Assembly (NCBI RefSeq): GCF_004114425.1 | Contig: NZ_RDQF01000010.1 | Location: 117,834 to 181,833 of the forward strand | Source: Bradyrhizobium vignae | GTDB lineage: Bacteria > Pseudomonadota > Alphaproteobacteria > Rhizobiales > Xanthobacteraceae | DNA: 64,000 nt | Reading direction: 5' to 3' | Part shown: positions 48,199 to 57,977 of the stretch, piece after piece | Layout of the letters: each line of letters starts with the position of its first letter | Numbering within the stretch: the stretch's first letter is position 1 | Notes under the pieces: generated by a model | What the model was told of the DNA's origin: nothing | Databases searched by the model: none | The model's input: the letters and a program-made list of their open reading frames with translations, nothing else | Made by a program: the position numbers and the translations under genes

Positions 48199-48212
48199 TT
48201 GATGTGGATCAA
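48199..48212. promoter_or_regulatory. FixK2/FNR-type box upstream of hemA
   Basis: TTGATGTGGATCAA is a perfect TTGAT-N4-ATCAA dyad between hemA and aroQ. Its distance to hemA suits a FixK-activated promoter whose start would be about 40 bp downstream. Oxygen control of hemA through FixJ/FixK has been reported for B. japonicum. Confidence 0.8.
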
Positions 48213-48355
48213 GCGCCTAACACGGGCCTGCCGTCCGGACCGGAGTTGCCAGGGCCAGGCAGGGGCTGCCGTGGACATTTTGTCCATGGCGCGGCTGCCG
48301 TCCATGATTGCCGAGCCGGTCGCGCCGACGCGGACCCATTCGAAAGGAAGCCCCG

Positions 48356-48787
48356 ATGAAACGTGTGATGATCCTCAACGGTCCCAACCTCAACATGCTC
48401 GGCATCCGCGAGCCGCACATCTACGGCACGACGACGCTCGCGGAGGTCAACGCGAGCTGCGGGGAGGCCGCCGCCAAGCTCGGCCTCAAGCTTGCCTTCC
48501 ACCAGTCCAACCATGAGGGCGTGCTCGTCGATCTGATCCAGTCGGCGCGGCAGGACGCCGATGCCATCGTCATCAACCCGGCCGGCTTCTCCTTCACCTC
48601 GGTCGCGATCATGGACGCGATCAAGACATTCGAGGGCCCGGTGCTGGAGGTTCACATCTCCAACATCCACGCCCGCGACGAATATCACCGCCACTCGAAG
48701 ATCTCGTTCGTGGCAACCGGTGTGATCTGCGGGCTGGGACCGTTCGGCTACATCGCGGCACTGCACGCGATCGCGAATATGAAGTGA
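48356..48787 (+). CDS. aroQ: Type II 3-dehydroquinate dehydratase
   Basis: 143-residue shikimate-pathway enzyme. ILNGPNLNMLGIREPHIYGTTTL begins the fold with the catalytic Tyr of HIYG, then HQSNHEGVLVDLI and NPAGFSFTSVAIMDAI. VHISNIHARDEYHRHS includes the catalytic His. GAAAGGAAG precedes the ATG. It is divergent from hemA and stands alone. Confidence 0.95.
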   Translation: MKRVMILNGPNLNMLGIREPHIYGTTTLAEVNASCGEAAAKLGLKLAFHQSNHEGVLVDLIQSARQDADAIVINPAGFSFTSVAIMDAIKTFEGPVLEVHISNIHARDEYHRHSKISFVATGVICGLGPFGYIAALHAIANMK

Positions 48788-48806
48788 GATGCTGCCGCGG
48801 CGGCGG

Positions 48807-48915
48807 TGCGCTCCCTCGCCCCGCTTGCGGGAGGTTGGGGTGAGGGGCTCTCCGCGGAGACGGTGAGAATTGGACTCGCGCCGCCACGCTTCGCGTGTCG
48901 GCCTCTTCCCGCAGG
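48807..48915. repeat. Inverted repeat of the CCTCGCC/GGTGAGGGG type
   Basis: CTCCCTCGCCCCGCTTGCGGGAGG then TTGGGGTGAGGGGCTCT; GC-rich hairpins between aroQ and the convergent MBL gene. It shares motifs with 55636-55785. Confidence 0.5.
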
Positions 48916-48932
48916 CGAGGCGAAGACAAGAC

Positions 48933-49994
48933 TCACGTCGTCCGAAACTGCAACACGCCGTCCTGCATCTCGGCCGTCAGCCGGCCCTCGACGATCATGT
49001 AGTTGACATGGGCGACCAGCTCGCCGGCGGCAAAACCCATCTGGTGCTCGTCCAGCACGTGCTTGTTGAACACGACAGGCACCAGTGCTCGCGAGGTTTG
49101 CGGCACCTCGCGGCAGGCTTCCGCGATCAGGCGGCAGCGCTCCTCGTGGTGGTCGGCGAGCTGCTTGATGCGGGTCTTCAACCCGTAGAACGGCACGCCA
49201 TGACCGGGCAGCACCAGCACGTCATAGGGAAGTGTCGTGGTGAGGCTGGCGAGCGAGGCCAGATATTCGCCGAGCGAGTTCTGGTCGGGCTCGACCGCCC
49301 AGACGCTGACATTCGGCGAGATCTTGCTCAGCACCTGGTCGGCGGAGAGGAACAGCTTGTCGTCGGCGCAATACAGCATCACCTGATCGAGTGCGTGGCC
49401 GCCACCGGTGATCACCTTGAAGCGGCGCGTGCCGATCACGACGTCGTCGCCATGCGAGATGCGGCGGTAGGACGGCGGCAGCACCGAGACGCGCTTGAGA
49501 TAGTCCTGGCCGCGGCCGAGCAGCTTTTCGGTGAGCGACTCGTCCATGCCGTGGCGGCGGAAGAACAGCCGCTGCGCCTCGCGCCGCTCCTCGGTGCCGC
49601 GGTTCTGGTGATAGACCGATTGCAGATATTCGACCTGCGACATCACCAGCGGGCAATTGAAACGCTCGACGATCCACCCCGCGAGACCGACATGATCAGG
49701 GTGCGAGTGAGTGACGATCAGGCGCGTGATGTTGACGCCCTTCAGCGGTCCATCGAACAGCTTGGTCCAGGCTTCGATCGTCTCCTCGTTGCCGAATCCG
49801 GCATCGATCATCGCGTAGCCGTCGCCATCGGCGAGCAGGTAGATGTTCACGTGGTTGAGGCGGAACGGCAGCTTCAACCGGGCCCATAACACGCCGGGCC
49901 TGACCTCGACGATCTGTTCGGGGCCGGGGTGCTGTTCCCAGGGGTAGCGCAGGGCCTCGGCCGAGGACTGTGCGGTGTCGGTTTTTGAGCTCAT
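48933..49994 (-). CDS. MBL-fold metallo-hydrolase
   Basis: 353 residues. The metal motif HxHxDH is THSHPDHVGLAG; a later GGGHALDQVMLY and the conserved Asp in LSADQVLSKISP complete the site. The C-terminal region (LADHHEERCRLIAEA) is the winged-helix-like tail of the GloB/LACTB2 type. It is convergent with aroQ. Substrate unknown. Confidence 0.9.
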   Translation of the reverse strand: MSSKTDTAQSSAEALRYPWEQHPGPEQIVEVRPGVLWARLKLPFRLNHVNIYLLADGDGYAMIDAGFGNEETIEAWTKLFDGPLKGVNITRLIVTHSHPDHVGLAGWIVERFNCPLVMSQVEYLQSVYHQNRGTEERREAQRLFFRRHGMDESLTEKLLGRGQDYLKRVSVLPPSYRRISHGDDVVIGTRRFKVITGGGHALDQVMLYCADDKLFLSADQVLSKISPNVSVWAVEPDQNSLGEYLASLASLTTTLPYDVLVLPGHGVPFYGLKTRIKQLADHHEERCRLIAEACREVPQTSRALVPVVFNKHVLDEHQMGFAAGELVAHVNYMIVEGRLTAEMQDGVLQFRTT

Positions 49995-50080
49995 GCTACC
50001 CGCTTAAACCCAGCGCGCGCGGGGCGCCAGCCGAAAAAGGACGGGCCATGCTACTCCGCATGGCCGGCATACCGGCCGTT

Positions 50081-50123
50081 TTCCGTAGCCCGGATTGCGC
50101 GCAGCTTCATCCAGGCTACGGGC
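50081..50123. repeat. GTAGCCCGGAT short palindrome, copy 2
   Basis: CGTAGCCCGGAT...ATCCAGGCTACGG forms a hairpin after the MCP gene. It is related to the block at 11753. Confidence 0.6.
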
Positions 50124-50131
50124 CGGCGTCC

Positions 50132-52288
50132 CTACGCCGCCCGCATGTCGTTGAGGAATGCATCGATCTCCCCGCGCAGCATATCGGCCTCGCGCCTGAG
50201 CGCGTCAGAGGCGTTCAGCACCTCGCTGGCCGCAGCGCCGGCTTCGGCGGACGCGGTGGAGACGCCGATGATGTTGCTGGAGACTTCGCTGGTGCCGCCG
50301 GCGGCATGCTGGATGTTGCGGGCGATTTCGCGCGTGGCGGCGCCCTGCTCCTCGACTGCGGCGGCGATCGTCGTGGTGACGTCGTTGATCTCGCCGATGA
50401 TCCGGCCGATCCCCTGGATGGCGCCGACCGCGGAGCTCGTGATCTCCTGCATGCTGGAAATCTGGGTGCGGATCTCTTCCGTCGCCTTGGCGGTCTGGCT
50501 CGCCAGGCTCTTCACCTCGGAGGCGACCACCGCGAAGCCGCGGCCGGCTTCGCCCGCGCGCGCCGCCTCGATGGTGGCGTTGAGCGCGAGCAGATTGGTC
50601 TGCGAGGCAATGGTCTGGATCAGGTCGACCACGACGCTGATGCGGCTCGCGCTGTCGGCAAGGCTCTGTACGGTGGCATCTGTCGATCCCGCTTCATCGA
50701 CGGCTTTCTTGGCGATCTCGGCCGAGGTGACCACCTGGCGGCTGATCTCCTGGATCGAGGAGGACAGCTGCTCGGTGCCGGCCGACACGGTCTGCACGTT
50801 GACCGAGGTTTCCTCCGCCGCGGAGGCGACCGCGTTCACCAGCGCGCTGGACTGGTCGGCAGTGTTCGACATGCTCTGCGCGGTCGATTGCATCGAATTG
50901 GCCGATTGCGCCAGATTGTCGAGCGCGGAGCGCACCGTGCTTTCGAATTCGGCGATCTTCGCCTCCATGCGCGCGGCACGCTCGGCCTTGGCGATCCGGT
51001 CCTTGTCCTGCGCGTTCGTCAGTGCGCGGGTCTCGATCATGCTTTCCCGGAACACTTGCAGCGTGTTCGCCATCACCGAGATTTCGTCGTTGTGGTTCTT
51101 CGAGCGGTAGATCTCGGTTTCGAGATCGCCGTTCGCCAGCAGCTGCATCGATTGATGCAAGGCGCCGATCCGGCGCAGGATGTTGCGGCCGACATAGAGC
51201 CAGACGAACAGCGCCGAGCCGACCAGCATCAACGCGCCCAGCGCCAGCATGACTGACGTCGCGAGCGAAATCTCCTGCCGCGCCGCGAAGGTCGAGGCGT
51301 TGGTCTCCTTCTGCACGCCTTCGACGAGCTGCTGCACGCTGATGCCGAGGCCGACATTGAGCTTGCGGGTCTCGTCCAGGATGGTCTGACCGTAGTCGAT
51401 GGAGTCGAGCTCCTTCTCGCGCAGATTGAACACGCCGGTCTTGCCGGTGCCGAGTGCGAGCAGCTTCTCCGCCGTCTCGCGCAGCATCTTGTTGCCCTGG
51501 TTGTCCGGCAGCAGATCGAGGTTCGAGCGCAGGCGTCCCTGTGCCGTCTTGAATTCCTTCTGGATGTCGTCGAGCTTGTCGCTCGTGCTGGCCGACAGCG
51601 CCGCGCTCATGTCGGCGGCAGCGAGATTGCCGCTGGCGACGACGTTGCCGAGCTGACCGACGGTCTGCGCGGCGTCGGTTGCATCCGCGGCTGACATGTC
51701 GGCCGAACCGAGAATGGCGTTGACGCGGGTCTGCGCGTCCAGCATCGCCGGACTCGCGGCGCCGACGAACGCGCCCTGCGCACTGCGAAGCGCGTCATAT
51801 TGCTTATCATGGAGCGCCGCGATATCGAGCCGTTCGCGGGCGGCCTTCGCCAGGCTCTGAGCCGCCTCGTTGATGCTCTTCATGGTGTCGCTGAGGCCGG
51901 AGACGACGCTCTTGTCGGCGCCGAGCTCGATGATCTCGTTGAGCTTCTGCTGCGTCTGCTCCTGCAATTCCCTGAGCTTCTTGGTGCGTTCATTCAGGGC
52001 GTCCTCGCTTTGCGCCGCAAGCAGGGCTGGTCCCTGCGCCGCAAGGCTCGCGCTCAGTGCCGACAATTGCAGGCTGGCGGAAAGGCGTGGAATGTCCCGC
52101 CCGCTGAGTTCGGTCATGCGTCCGCCGAGATTCTGCAGCGCGAGGCCAGCGCCGGCCGCGATCACGAGGCCCATGCCTGCGATCACCGCGAAGGCCGCGA
52201 ACAGGCTGCCGCGCACGCCCCATTTCGGCATTTTGAAACGAGGACGGAAACGGCCAAGGAAGCCGCCAAGGCCCAGACGGATCGCCAT
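50132..52288 (-). CDS. Methyl-accepting chemotaxis protein
   Basis: 718 residues. A span near residues 30-50 ([25 protein letters not shown]), a periplasmic helical domain of about 300 residues, a second span ([25 protein letters not shown]), HAMP and the cytoplasmic signalling domain with the hairpin tip [39 protein letters not shown] precedes ATG 52288. No che genes lie nearby, so it is an orphan receptor here. The ligand is unknown. Confidence 0.93.
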   Translation of the reverse strand: MAIRLGLGGFLGRFRPRFKMPKWGVRGSLFAAFAVIAGMGLVIAAGAGLALQNLGGRMTELSGRDIPRLSASLQLSALSASLAAQGPALLAAQSEDALNERTKKLRELQEQTQQKLNEIIELGADKSVVSGLSDTMKSINEAAQSLAKAARERLDIAALHDKQYDALRSAQGAFVGAASPAMLDAQTRVNAILGSADMSAADATDAAQTVGQLGNVVASGNLAAADMSAALSASTSDKLDDIQKEFKTAQGRLRSNLDLLPDNQGNKMLRETAEKLLALGTGKTGVFNLREKELDSIDYGQTILDETRKLNVGLGISVQQLVEGVQKETNASTFAARQEISLATSVMLALGALMLVGSALFVWLYVGRNILRRIGALHQSMQLLANGDLETEIYRSKNHNDEISVMANTLQVFRESMIETRALTNAQDKDRIAKAERAARMEAKIAEFESTVRSALDNLAQSANSMQSTAQSMSNTADQSSALVNAVASAAEETSVNVQTVSAGTEQLSSSIQEISRQVVTSAEIAKKAVDEAGSTDATVQSLADSASRISVVVDLIQTIASQTNLLALNATIEAARAGEAGRGFAVVASEVKSLASQTAKATEEIRTQISSMQEITSSAVGAIQGIGRIIGEINDVTTTIAAAVEEQGAATREIARNIQHAAGGTSEVSSNIIGVSTASAEAGAAASEVLNASDALRREADMLRGEIDAFLNDMRAA

Positions 52289-52387
52289 CGAAATTCCCCC
52301 AATGTTCTTTTGTTTGTGGGCGGCAGTATCGGCAGCACCGGTTAAAAAATCGCAATTGGCGCAATTGGTTGCGCATGTTCCGCAGGG

Positions 52388-52423
52388 CGAAAAAAGAAGG
52401 GCCGGCAACGAGGCCGGCCCTTC
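52388..52423 (-). terminator. Rho-independent terminator of the outer-membrane protein gene
   Basis: On the minus strand GAAGGGCCGGC-N6-GCCGGCCCTTC is followed by TTTTTTC. It lies 26 bp after the stop of the beta-barrel gene. Confidence 0.9.
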
Positions 52424-52448
52424 AGCGCGATAAGGTTTTGATAACCGA

Positions 52449-53174
52449 TCAGTAGCGCGCCACAGCCGGGCTTGCCCAGTTGAAGCGGTAGTTGACGCCC
52501 GCCTTGAAGGTATGGTCGTCGGTGGTGAAGTTGCCGGTGCCGGCCAGCGGGCCCGCGGTGAAGTGCGCGTCGCCGAAATTGTAGTACTGGTACTCGGCCT
52601 TGGCCGACCAGTTCGGGGCGAACATGTATTCCAGGCCGGCGCCGAGGGTGTAGCCGTTGCGGTGATCGCCATCGATGATGAAGCCGGTCGGAACGCCGCC
52701 GACGGTCACCTTCTCGTTGTTGTCCGAATAGGCGTAGCCACCCTTCACATAGAGCAGGCCGGGACCCCAGGTATAGCCGACGCGGCCGGTGATCGAGCCG
52801 AGGCCGCGCTGATCGTTGGTGTAGGCGACGCCGCCCGGGAACACCGCGCCGACGCTGCCGGAGAGCCAGGAATACTGGCCTTCGACGCCGACCACGAAGT
52901 TCGGGTTGAGCTGCCAGTCAGCACCGACCTGCACGCCACCGAGGAAGCGGCCGTTGCCATTGTTGCCGGTGGAGAGGCCGTTGAAATTGTTGTCGCTGGA
53001 GAACGCGCCGCCGACATGGGCGCCGAGATAGAAGCCGGTCCAGTTGTAGATCGGTGCCGCATAGGCCGGGGCCGGAGACTTGTAATAATTGCGCGCGCCG
53101 AGATCGGCGCCGACGGCCGGCGCAGCCGCACCCAGCGCGAGCAGCGCAACGGTCGCAAACAGAAACTTCTTCAT
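52449..53174 (-). CDS. Outer-membrane beta-barrel protein (Omp31/RopB-like)
   Basis: 241 residues: a signal peptide ([23 protein letters not shown]), then [16 protein letters not shown], which opens the OmpA-like/Omp25-31 barrel of rhizobia. Strands such as [22 protein letters not shown] and a final [11 protein letters not shown] ending in aromatic residues. The start with GGAG upstream is chosen over an in-frame start six codons earlier. It has its own terminator. Confidence 0.92.
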   Translation of the reverse strand: MKKFLFATVALLALGAAAPAVGADLGARNYYKSPAPAYAAPIYNWTGFYLGAHVGGAFSSDNNFNGLSTGNNGNGRFLGGVQVGADWQLNPNFVVGVEGQYSWLSGSVGAVFPGGVAYTNDQRGLGSITGRVGYTWGPGLLYVKGGYAYSDNNEKVTVGGVPTGFIIDGDHRNGYTLGAGLEYMFAPNWSAKAEYQYYNFGDAHFTAGPLAGTGNFTTDDHTFKAGVNYRFNWASPAVARY

Positions 53175-53400
53175 GGTCTTGAACTCCAACACTTTATGTC
53201 CCCGGCAGGCGCGCTGTTTCGCGCCGTCGTTGGTTTTGCAGATAGCTCGCTTTTGACGAAAATGCTGTCACATCCGTGGCGCAGCGAGAGCCAACCCAAC
53301 TTATTGGGGCGCAAACGATTTTCGTGCTTAATGCCGGCTTAAGAAGTGCTGAAGGAAGGCTTAACTTCGCGCGTGACAGGTAACTTGTGCGCACCTCTTG

Positions 53401-53721
53401 TTAACCGAGACGCCGCCGCGCCTCATCGCGCATCTGCGCGCGAAAGGCCGCGCGCTTCGCGGGCCGGTCTTCCTCGCGGACGTCATGACGATCGAAGATG
53501 TCGAACTTCTCCAGGATCGGATAGCGCTCGCTCGCCATCGCGAGCACGCGCAGTATCTTGGTCGCCTCCGGCGAGGGACCGCTGACCTCCCAGCGCCGGA
53601 TGGTGTCGGCGCCGCCTCTCTCCGGCAATCCGCACAGCCTGGCCATGTCGGCTGCAGTGAGCTCGCGCTCGAGGGCATCGGAGAGATCGTTGCGAAGCTG
53701 CTTCAGTTCGGCGCCGGTCAT
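53401..53721 (-). CDS. Small helix-turn-helix protein
   Basis: 106 residues. TGAELKQLRNDLSDALERELTAADMARLCGLPERGGADTIRRWEVSG is an XRE-like HTH as seen in antitoxin-type or DUF-type rhizobial proteins. The rest is charged (FDRHDVREEDRPAKR). The longer frame (to 53814) has a non-family N-terminus, so ATG 53721 is preferred. No partner toxin gene was seen. Confidence 0.7.
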   Translation of the reverse strand: MTGAELKQLRNDLSDALERELTAADMARLCGLPERGGADTIRRWEVSGPSPEATKILRVLAMASERYPILEKFDIFDRHDVREEDRPAKRAAFRAQMRDEARRRLG

Positions 53722-53911
53722 GCTGTTTGCGTCCAGGGAAATCACGGAACGCAACGCAGTAGCGCTGATTCGGGTCCGTCCGAAGGCGGCAGTTGCGTGC
53801 CCGCGCTCCGGCACCTTCGCCCGCGCACGGAGTTATGAATGGAGACCTGTGGAAATTTCCCTATGAGTGAACACTTGGCATGACGGGGCGCACCGGGCGA
53901 AAGGATCAGCC

Positions 53912-54196
53912 ATGAGAACCATCAGACTCGCGATCGCCGCGCTCGTCACGACCGGACTGCTTGCTACGCCTTTCGCGGCTGAAGCAAAGAAGGTCCGGTC
54001 GAGCCGGCATTACAGCACCGGTGTGGTGGCGCCGACCTATGGCGGTGTCGGCGTGCCGGCCACGCAGCCAACGGGGCCCTACGGGTCATCCGGACAGACG
54101 GTCGGCACCGTTACCGCGCCGTCGATCGGCTCGTACAATTGGCCTTCGGTCGGCGTGACTAACGCGGTCCCCACCTGGAGCAACACCACGAGATAG
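53912..54196 (+). CDS. Small exported protein, unknown
   Basis: 94 residues: signal peptide (RLAIAALVTTGLLATPFAAEAK) and a Gly/Pro/Thr-rich mature part (PTYGGVGVPATQPTGPYGSSG) with no family match. AAGGA precedes ATG 53912. Low complexity suggests an envelope-associated peptide. Confidence 0.7.
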   Translation: MRTIRLAIAALVTTGLLATPFAAEAKKVRSSRHYSTGVVAPTYGGVGVPATQPTGPYGSSGQTVGTVTAPSIGSYNWPSVGVTNAVPTWSNTTR

Positions 54197-54346
54197 AGGG
54201 CGCTTCGGCGACGTGGACGCCGCTCTCCGGATCGACGCGTGCCGCTCACCGATCCGGAGAGCAGATAAAGCGCAATCAGCAATGTGGTGACCGACAGCAT
54301 CGTCGCGATCGGCGCGAAGCATCCCATCGAAACTGGGCGTCCGCTG

Positions 54347-54556
54347 CTAAATTCCGCGGCCGGTCTGTTGACCGATCACGCAGCGCCATGCCGCCAGGCG
54401 CTCGGCCGGGTGCTGGTTCATCCATTCGGCGAGCTGCGGCGCGCCCATCAAGCAGGACTGCACCGAGACCTGCGCAAAATCCGAGCTGGTGACGAGCTGC
54501 TCGTGGCAATTGGAGGGAGAGGCGAGGCTGCAGAGCACGGCGATGATTTTGATCAC
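54347..54556 (-). CDS. Small conserved protein with three or four cysteines
   Basis: 69 residues: IIAVLCSLASPSNCHEQLVTSS...QSCLMGAPQLAEWMNQHPAERLAAWRC. The N-terminus is weakly hydrophobic. I recall similar sequences annotated only as hypothetical in Bradyrhizobium. The GTG start overlaps the stop of the next gene upstream as GTGA, so they are coupled. No function can be assigned. Confidence 0.65.
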   Translation of the reverse strand: MIKIIAVLCSLASPSNCHEQLVTSSDFAQVSVQSCLMGAPQLAEWMNQHPAERLAAWRCVIGQQTGRGI

Positions 54557-54729
54557 GACAGGTTACCCCCGTCGCGGCCGATGAATGCGCGGCCGATCGT
54601 CGGCTCGTCCTGCCCCTCGTTGGCCGCATCGGCCGGCGGGAAGATGCTGTCGTAGATCGCGCGTGCCTCCTTGATGAGGCGGGCTCGCTCGCGCTCGGAT
54701 TTCGAGACAAACCGAATAACTTCGCCCAT
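54553..54729 (-). CDS. Small charged protein, unknown
   Basis: 58 residues: MGEVIRFVSKSERERARLIKEARAIYDSIFPPADAAN, an amphipathic basic helix followed by an acidic tail. GGAG is seven bases before ATG 54729, so a longer frame to 54762 is not chosen. It overlaps the following small gene by GTGA. Function unknown. Confidence 0.65.
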   Translation of the reverse strand: MGEVIRFVSKSERERARLIKEARAIYDSIFPPADAANEGQDEPTIGRAFIGRDGGNLS

Positions 54730-55099
54730 GTTGGCTCCGACTATCAGTGGGTGGTCCGTCATCAGATGACGTCAATCATTCAATCGTCATCTATGGTGTC
54801 GCCTTCGGCTTTGAAGCGTCGGGGCCGGTCACGACCGGATAAAAAGCACGTGACCGAGCTCCCGGAACCGAATGTCCCGGTGTGGCTCATGCGCTGGGTT
54901 GCAAGGCTGTCCACCACGTCACGTTCCCTGTACGGCTCCAGGCGGCAATCGAACGATTGCTGGCCTCAACTTATCCCTTGCAAAAATCAGCAAGGATAGT
55001 CTTACGAAAGCAAATGCTGCTCGATCGAATATGTTTCGTTGCGCGCAGCGAGCAAGTTTTGGAACCATCACGAAGATCGATGAACGACGACAAGCCGCC
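54730..55099. other. 370 bp without a supported gene
   Basis: An 82-codon plus-strand frame (from 54751) has no family features. The right part is somewhat AT-richer (54950-55060). Nothing regulatory was recognised. Confidence 0.45.
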
Positions 55100-55596
55100 T
55101 CAGGCCACCTGCTCCTTCCGTCCCGGCACTGCCGCGAGCAGCTCGCGCGTATAGGCGTGCTCGGGCGCGGCGGCGCGCCACCGACGATTTGCCGGAGCCG
55201 GATTCGCCGACCAGGCCAAGCGTCTCGCCTTTGAGATGTTGAAGTTGACCGCGCGCGCGGCAAGCAGCGCGACCAGGGTCGATACAAGGCCAACGAGTAG
55301 CGACACGCGCGCGCCAAAAATCATGCCGGCGAACACGTCGCGGCGCTGGATCACGGCGTCGGAAAGACCTTTCGCACGCGCCGTCTTGACGAAGTCGAGC
55401 CGCTTCACCTCCAGCATCGAGGCGCGCGTCATACGGGTGTAGGTCGCCATGAAGAACAGGCCGAGCGTCATCGCCGGCATGATCAGGTGTTTTGCGACGT
55501 CGACCGCGTGGGCAAGGCCGGTGAGGAGTTGAGAACGACGATCGCGAACAGGACGATCACGCCCTTCAGCACACGCTGAGCGACGAAGGAGAGCAT
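55100..55596 (-). pseudogene. Collapsed peptide ABC transporter operon (permeases plus ATPase)
   Basis: Fragments of at least three genes are fused in operon order. ATG 55596 starts MLSFVAQRVLKGVIVLF, the DppB-type permease N-terminus. After a deletion and frame change comes its C-terminal part (TYTRMTRASMLEVKRLDFVK, ARAKGLSDAVIQRR). This runs directly into a DppC-like start (DVFAGMIFGARVSLLVGLVS). Then an ATPase piece follows, with a one-base frameshift just before its Walker A (LGLVGESGSGKSS in the other frame), joined to the ATPase C-terminus HAYTRELLAAVPGRKEQ. The operon's binding protein, upstream at 55888-57438, is intact. Confidence 0.85.
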
Positions 55597-55635
55597 CTAG
55601 ACTCGTACGCTAGTTGGTTGAGGCGGTCTTGCCGC

Positions 55636-55785
55636 GAAGGACACCTCTCCCCAACGGGGGCCCCAACGAGGAGAGGTCGCGCCGAAGGCGCAGGTGAGGG
55701 GGATCAGGTTCCACGAGAGAGCGTAACCCTCACCCGGATCGCATCTGGCGATGCGATCCGACCTCTCCCTATGGGAGAGGTGGGC
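55636..55785. repeat. Long inverted repeat (CACCTCTCCC/GGGAGAGGTG)
   Basis: CACCTCTCCCCAACGGGG at the left is answered by CCTATGGGAGAGGTG (ends 55785), with GCGCAGGTGAGGG / CCCTCACCCGGATCGC inside. It lies between the binding-protein gene and the collapsed permeases. Confidence 0.7.
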
Positions 55786-55887
55786 ACCGCCGATGCCTCA
55801 GCGTCTCGATACGGTTTCATCGTGAAGCAGCCGGTATCTTGGAACGACACCGCAGCAGAGATCTGCCGCGGCGTCGCATGGAATCCC

Positions 55888-57438
55888 TCACTTGTCGAGC
55901 CATGCGTCCTTGAAGCCGTCATTGACCCCGATCCCCGTGGTGATCAGGTTCTTGACCTTGCAGCGCATGATGGTCGGGAATTGCAGCTCGAGCATCCAGG
56001 CCACCGGCACGTCCTCGACCAGGATCTTCTGCGCCTTCTCGTAGATCTCCTTGCGCTTGGAATCGGGCGTCGCGACCGCGCCCTCGGCGAACAGCTTGTC
56101 GATCTCCGGGTTGGAATAGCCCTCGACGTTGTTGAAGACCTGCCCCTTCGCGATGTTGCCGGAGATATAGTTGCGGCCAACCCCGAGCGCGGGATCGCCG
56201 TACTGGTAGAGATAGGTGAAGGCGATGTCGTAATCCCAATCGCCGATCTTCTGGTTGCCGCCGGCAACGTCGGTGGCGATCGTCTCGATGGTCATGCCGA
56301 CGTCCTGGAGGTTCTGCTTCACCGCTTCACCCCAACGCTGCCAGGTCTCGCCATAGGCGAGCGGCAGCAGGCGGATCTTCTCGCCCTTGTAGCCGGCCTC
56401 CTTCAGCAGCGCCTTGGCCTTGGCCGGATCGTAGGGATATTTCTTCACATCGTCGGTGTAGTACTTGATGGTCGAGGCCGACGGGCCGGTGGCGACCTTG
56501 CCGAGCCCGTTCCAGATCACGTCCTTGGCGAAGTCACGGTCGATCGCATACATGATCGCCTGCCGCACCCGCTTGTCCGCGAGCGGCCCCTGGCGGTTGT
56601 TCAGCCACAGCCAGGCCAGCGGCGAGAAGAACTCCCAGCCAGCACCGGTGACGCAGGTATCCTTCAGCTTGGACAGCCGCGGCACGTCGAAATTCTCGAC
56701 CGAGCCGCCCGGCAACACGTCGACCTTGCCGGTCTCATACGCCACCGAGCGCGCGGCGGCGTCGGGGATGATCTGCCAGTAAATCTCGTCGAGATAGGGC
56801 TTGCCCTTCTCGTAGTAGTTCGGGTTCTTGACCAGGCGGATGAACGAGCCCTTCTGCCATTCCTTGAACATGAAGGGGCCGGTGCCGACCGGCGCGTTGT
56901 TGTAGGGATTGGTTTTCCAGTCGGTGCCTTCATAGAGATGCTTCGGCACCATCGGCATCGAGCCGACCTCGAAGATGCCGAGGAACGGGCCGAACGGCTG
57001 CTTCAGCGTGAACACCACCGTGTAATCGTCCGGCGTCTCGACCTTCTCGAGCTGGGCCAAGTTGGTGCGGGCACGCGCATGGGTCTGCTTCAGCATCTCG
57101 ATCGAGAACAGCACGTCGGCGGCGGTGAAGGGCTTGCCGTCATGCCAGGTCACGCCCTTCCTCAGCTTGAAGGTATAGGTCTTGGCGTCCTCGCTGACGC
57201 TCCAGCTCTCGGCAAGTTCCGGCTGCGGGTCGAGCTTGGGGCTGTAGCGCAGCAGTCCCTCGAAGATGTTGCCTGACACCATCTGCACCGGGCCGTTCTG
57301 GACCATCGCCAGCATCAGGCCGGGCGGCTCGGGCTGGATCACGGCATTGATCACGCCCCCCGTCTTCGGCTCTTGCGCCAGCGCCGAGGCCGCAAGGCCG
57401 CAAGCCAGGAGGAGACCAAGCAACACTCGTTTTGGCAT
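55888..57438 (-). CDS. ABC transporter substrate-binding protein, family 5 (peptide/nickel)
   Basis: 516 residues: signal peptide (LLGLLLACGLAASALAQ) and a DppA/OppA-like fold with GLLRYSPKLDPQPELAESW, YTFKLRKGVTWHDGKPFTAADVLFSIE and VRQAIMYAIDRDFAKDVIW. It would bind di- or oligopeptides or similar in the periplasm. Its permease and ATPase genes downstream are broken, so it is probably orphaned unless it uses another system. Confidence 0.92.
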   Translation of the reverse strand: MPKRVLLGLLLACGLAASALAQEPKTGGVINAVIQPEPPGLMLAMVQNGPVQMVSGNIFEGLLRYSPKLDPQPELAESWSVSEDAKTYTFKLRKGVTWHDGKPFTAADVLFSIEMLKQTHARARTNLAQLEKVETPDDYTVVFTLKQPFGPFLGIFEVGSMPMVPKHLYEGTDWKTNPYNNAPVGTGPFMFKEWQKGSFIRLVKNPNYYEKGKPYLDEIYWQIIPDAAARSVAYETGKVDVLPGGSVENFDVPRLSKLKDTCVTGAGWEFFSPLAWLWLNNRQGPLADKRVRQAIMYAIDRDFAKDVIWNGLGKVATGPSASTIKYYTDDVKKYPYDPAKAKALLKEAGYKGEKIRLLPLAYGETWQRWGEAVKQNLQDVGMTIETIATDVAGGNQKIGDWDYDIAFTYLYQYGDPALGVGRNYISGNIAKGQVFNNVEGYSNPEIDKLFAEGAVATPDSKRKEIYEKAQKILVEDVPVAWMLELQFPTIMRCKVKNLITTGIGVNDGFKDAWLDK

Positions 57439-57977
57439 GTCGTATCTTTCTCAAGCGAGACCGGCCGTAAACACTCCGCACGTCCTCGCGCGCAAAGCGA
57501 CGGCCGGTCCATCCCAGTCCCCATCCGACATCGAGGCTCACACAGCCTCGTTCGGCGCGGCAAGATGAAAGTCTCGACAGTGTTCGCACAAAAAATGTAC
57601 AGCGCGTCGTGTTTTGATGGATTGACCTCTTGTCGCGGGGCATCCGTCATGTCGGTCGCTGGCCGACATGACGGTGTCGCGACACAGCGTCGCGGTGGGC
57701 CGCCGATGAGAGCGCTCTCGTGCCAGCTGGGAATAGGCCGCGCCGGCCGGCGATCAGTCAGAAGCGGTTGCGCCGCCCAATTTGATCCGCATCAAAGTCG
57801 AACCGCTGCTTTTGCGATCGAATGGCTACTGCACGCGGCACTGCGCGTCCCGTTCCCTTGAGCCGTGAGACGATCGATGGACATCCAGGGCACGATCATC
57901 CCTGCGGGTGACGATCGTGGCCCCGACGTCGCCGGCCTCGATCCAGCGTCCGAGCCTGGCGTGCAGCACTGCTTGCA
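57439..57977. other. 539 bp intergenic region with a FixK-type box
   Basis: No gene with support. A TCATGTCGGTCGCTGGCCGACATGA palindrome lies at 57648-57672. The perfect FixK-type dyad is at 57782-57795. It separates the binding-protein gene and the divergent irr-like gene. Confidence 0.55.
57782..57795. promoter_or_regulatory. FixK2/FNR-type box upstream of the irr-like gene
   Basis: TTGATCCGCATCAA is a perfect TTGAT-N4-ATCAA dyad, 183 bp before the irr-like ATG. A -10-like TGGCTACT stands near 57823, the right distance for FixK activation. Confidence 0.7.

Noticed and set aside
54751..54999. 82-codon plus-strand frame
   Set aside because: Low-complexity, no family features, no ribosome site.
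57912..57977. Upstream extension of the irr-like gene
   Set aside because: The open codons are Arg-rich with no ATG and no Irr similarity or CP motif.
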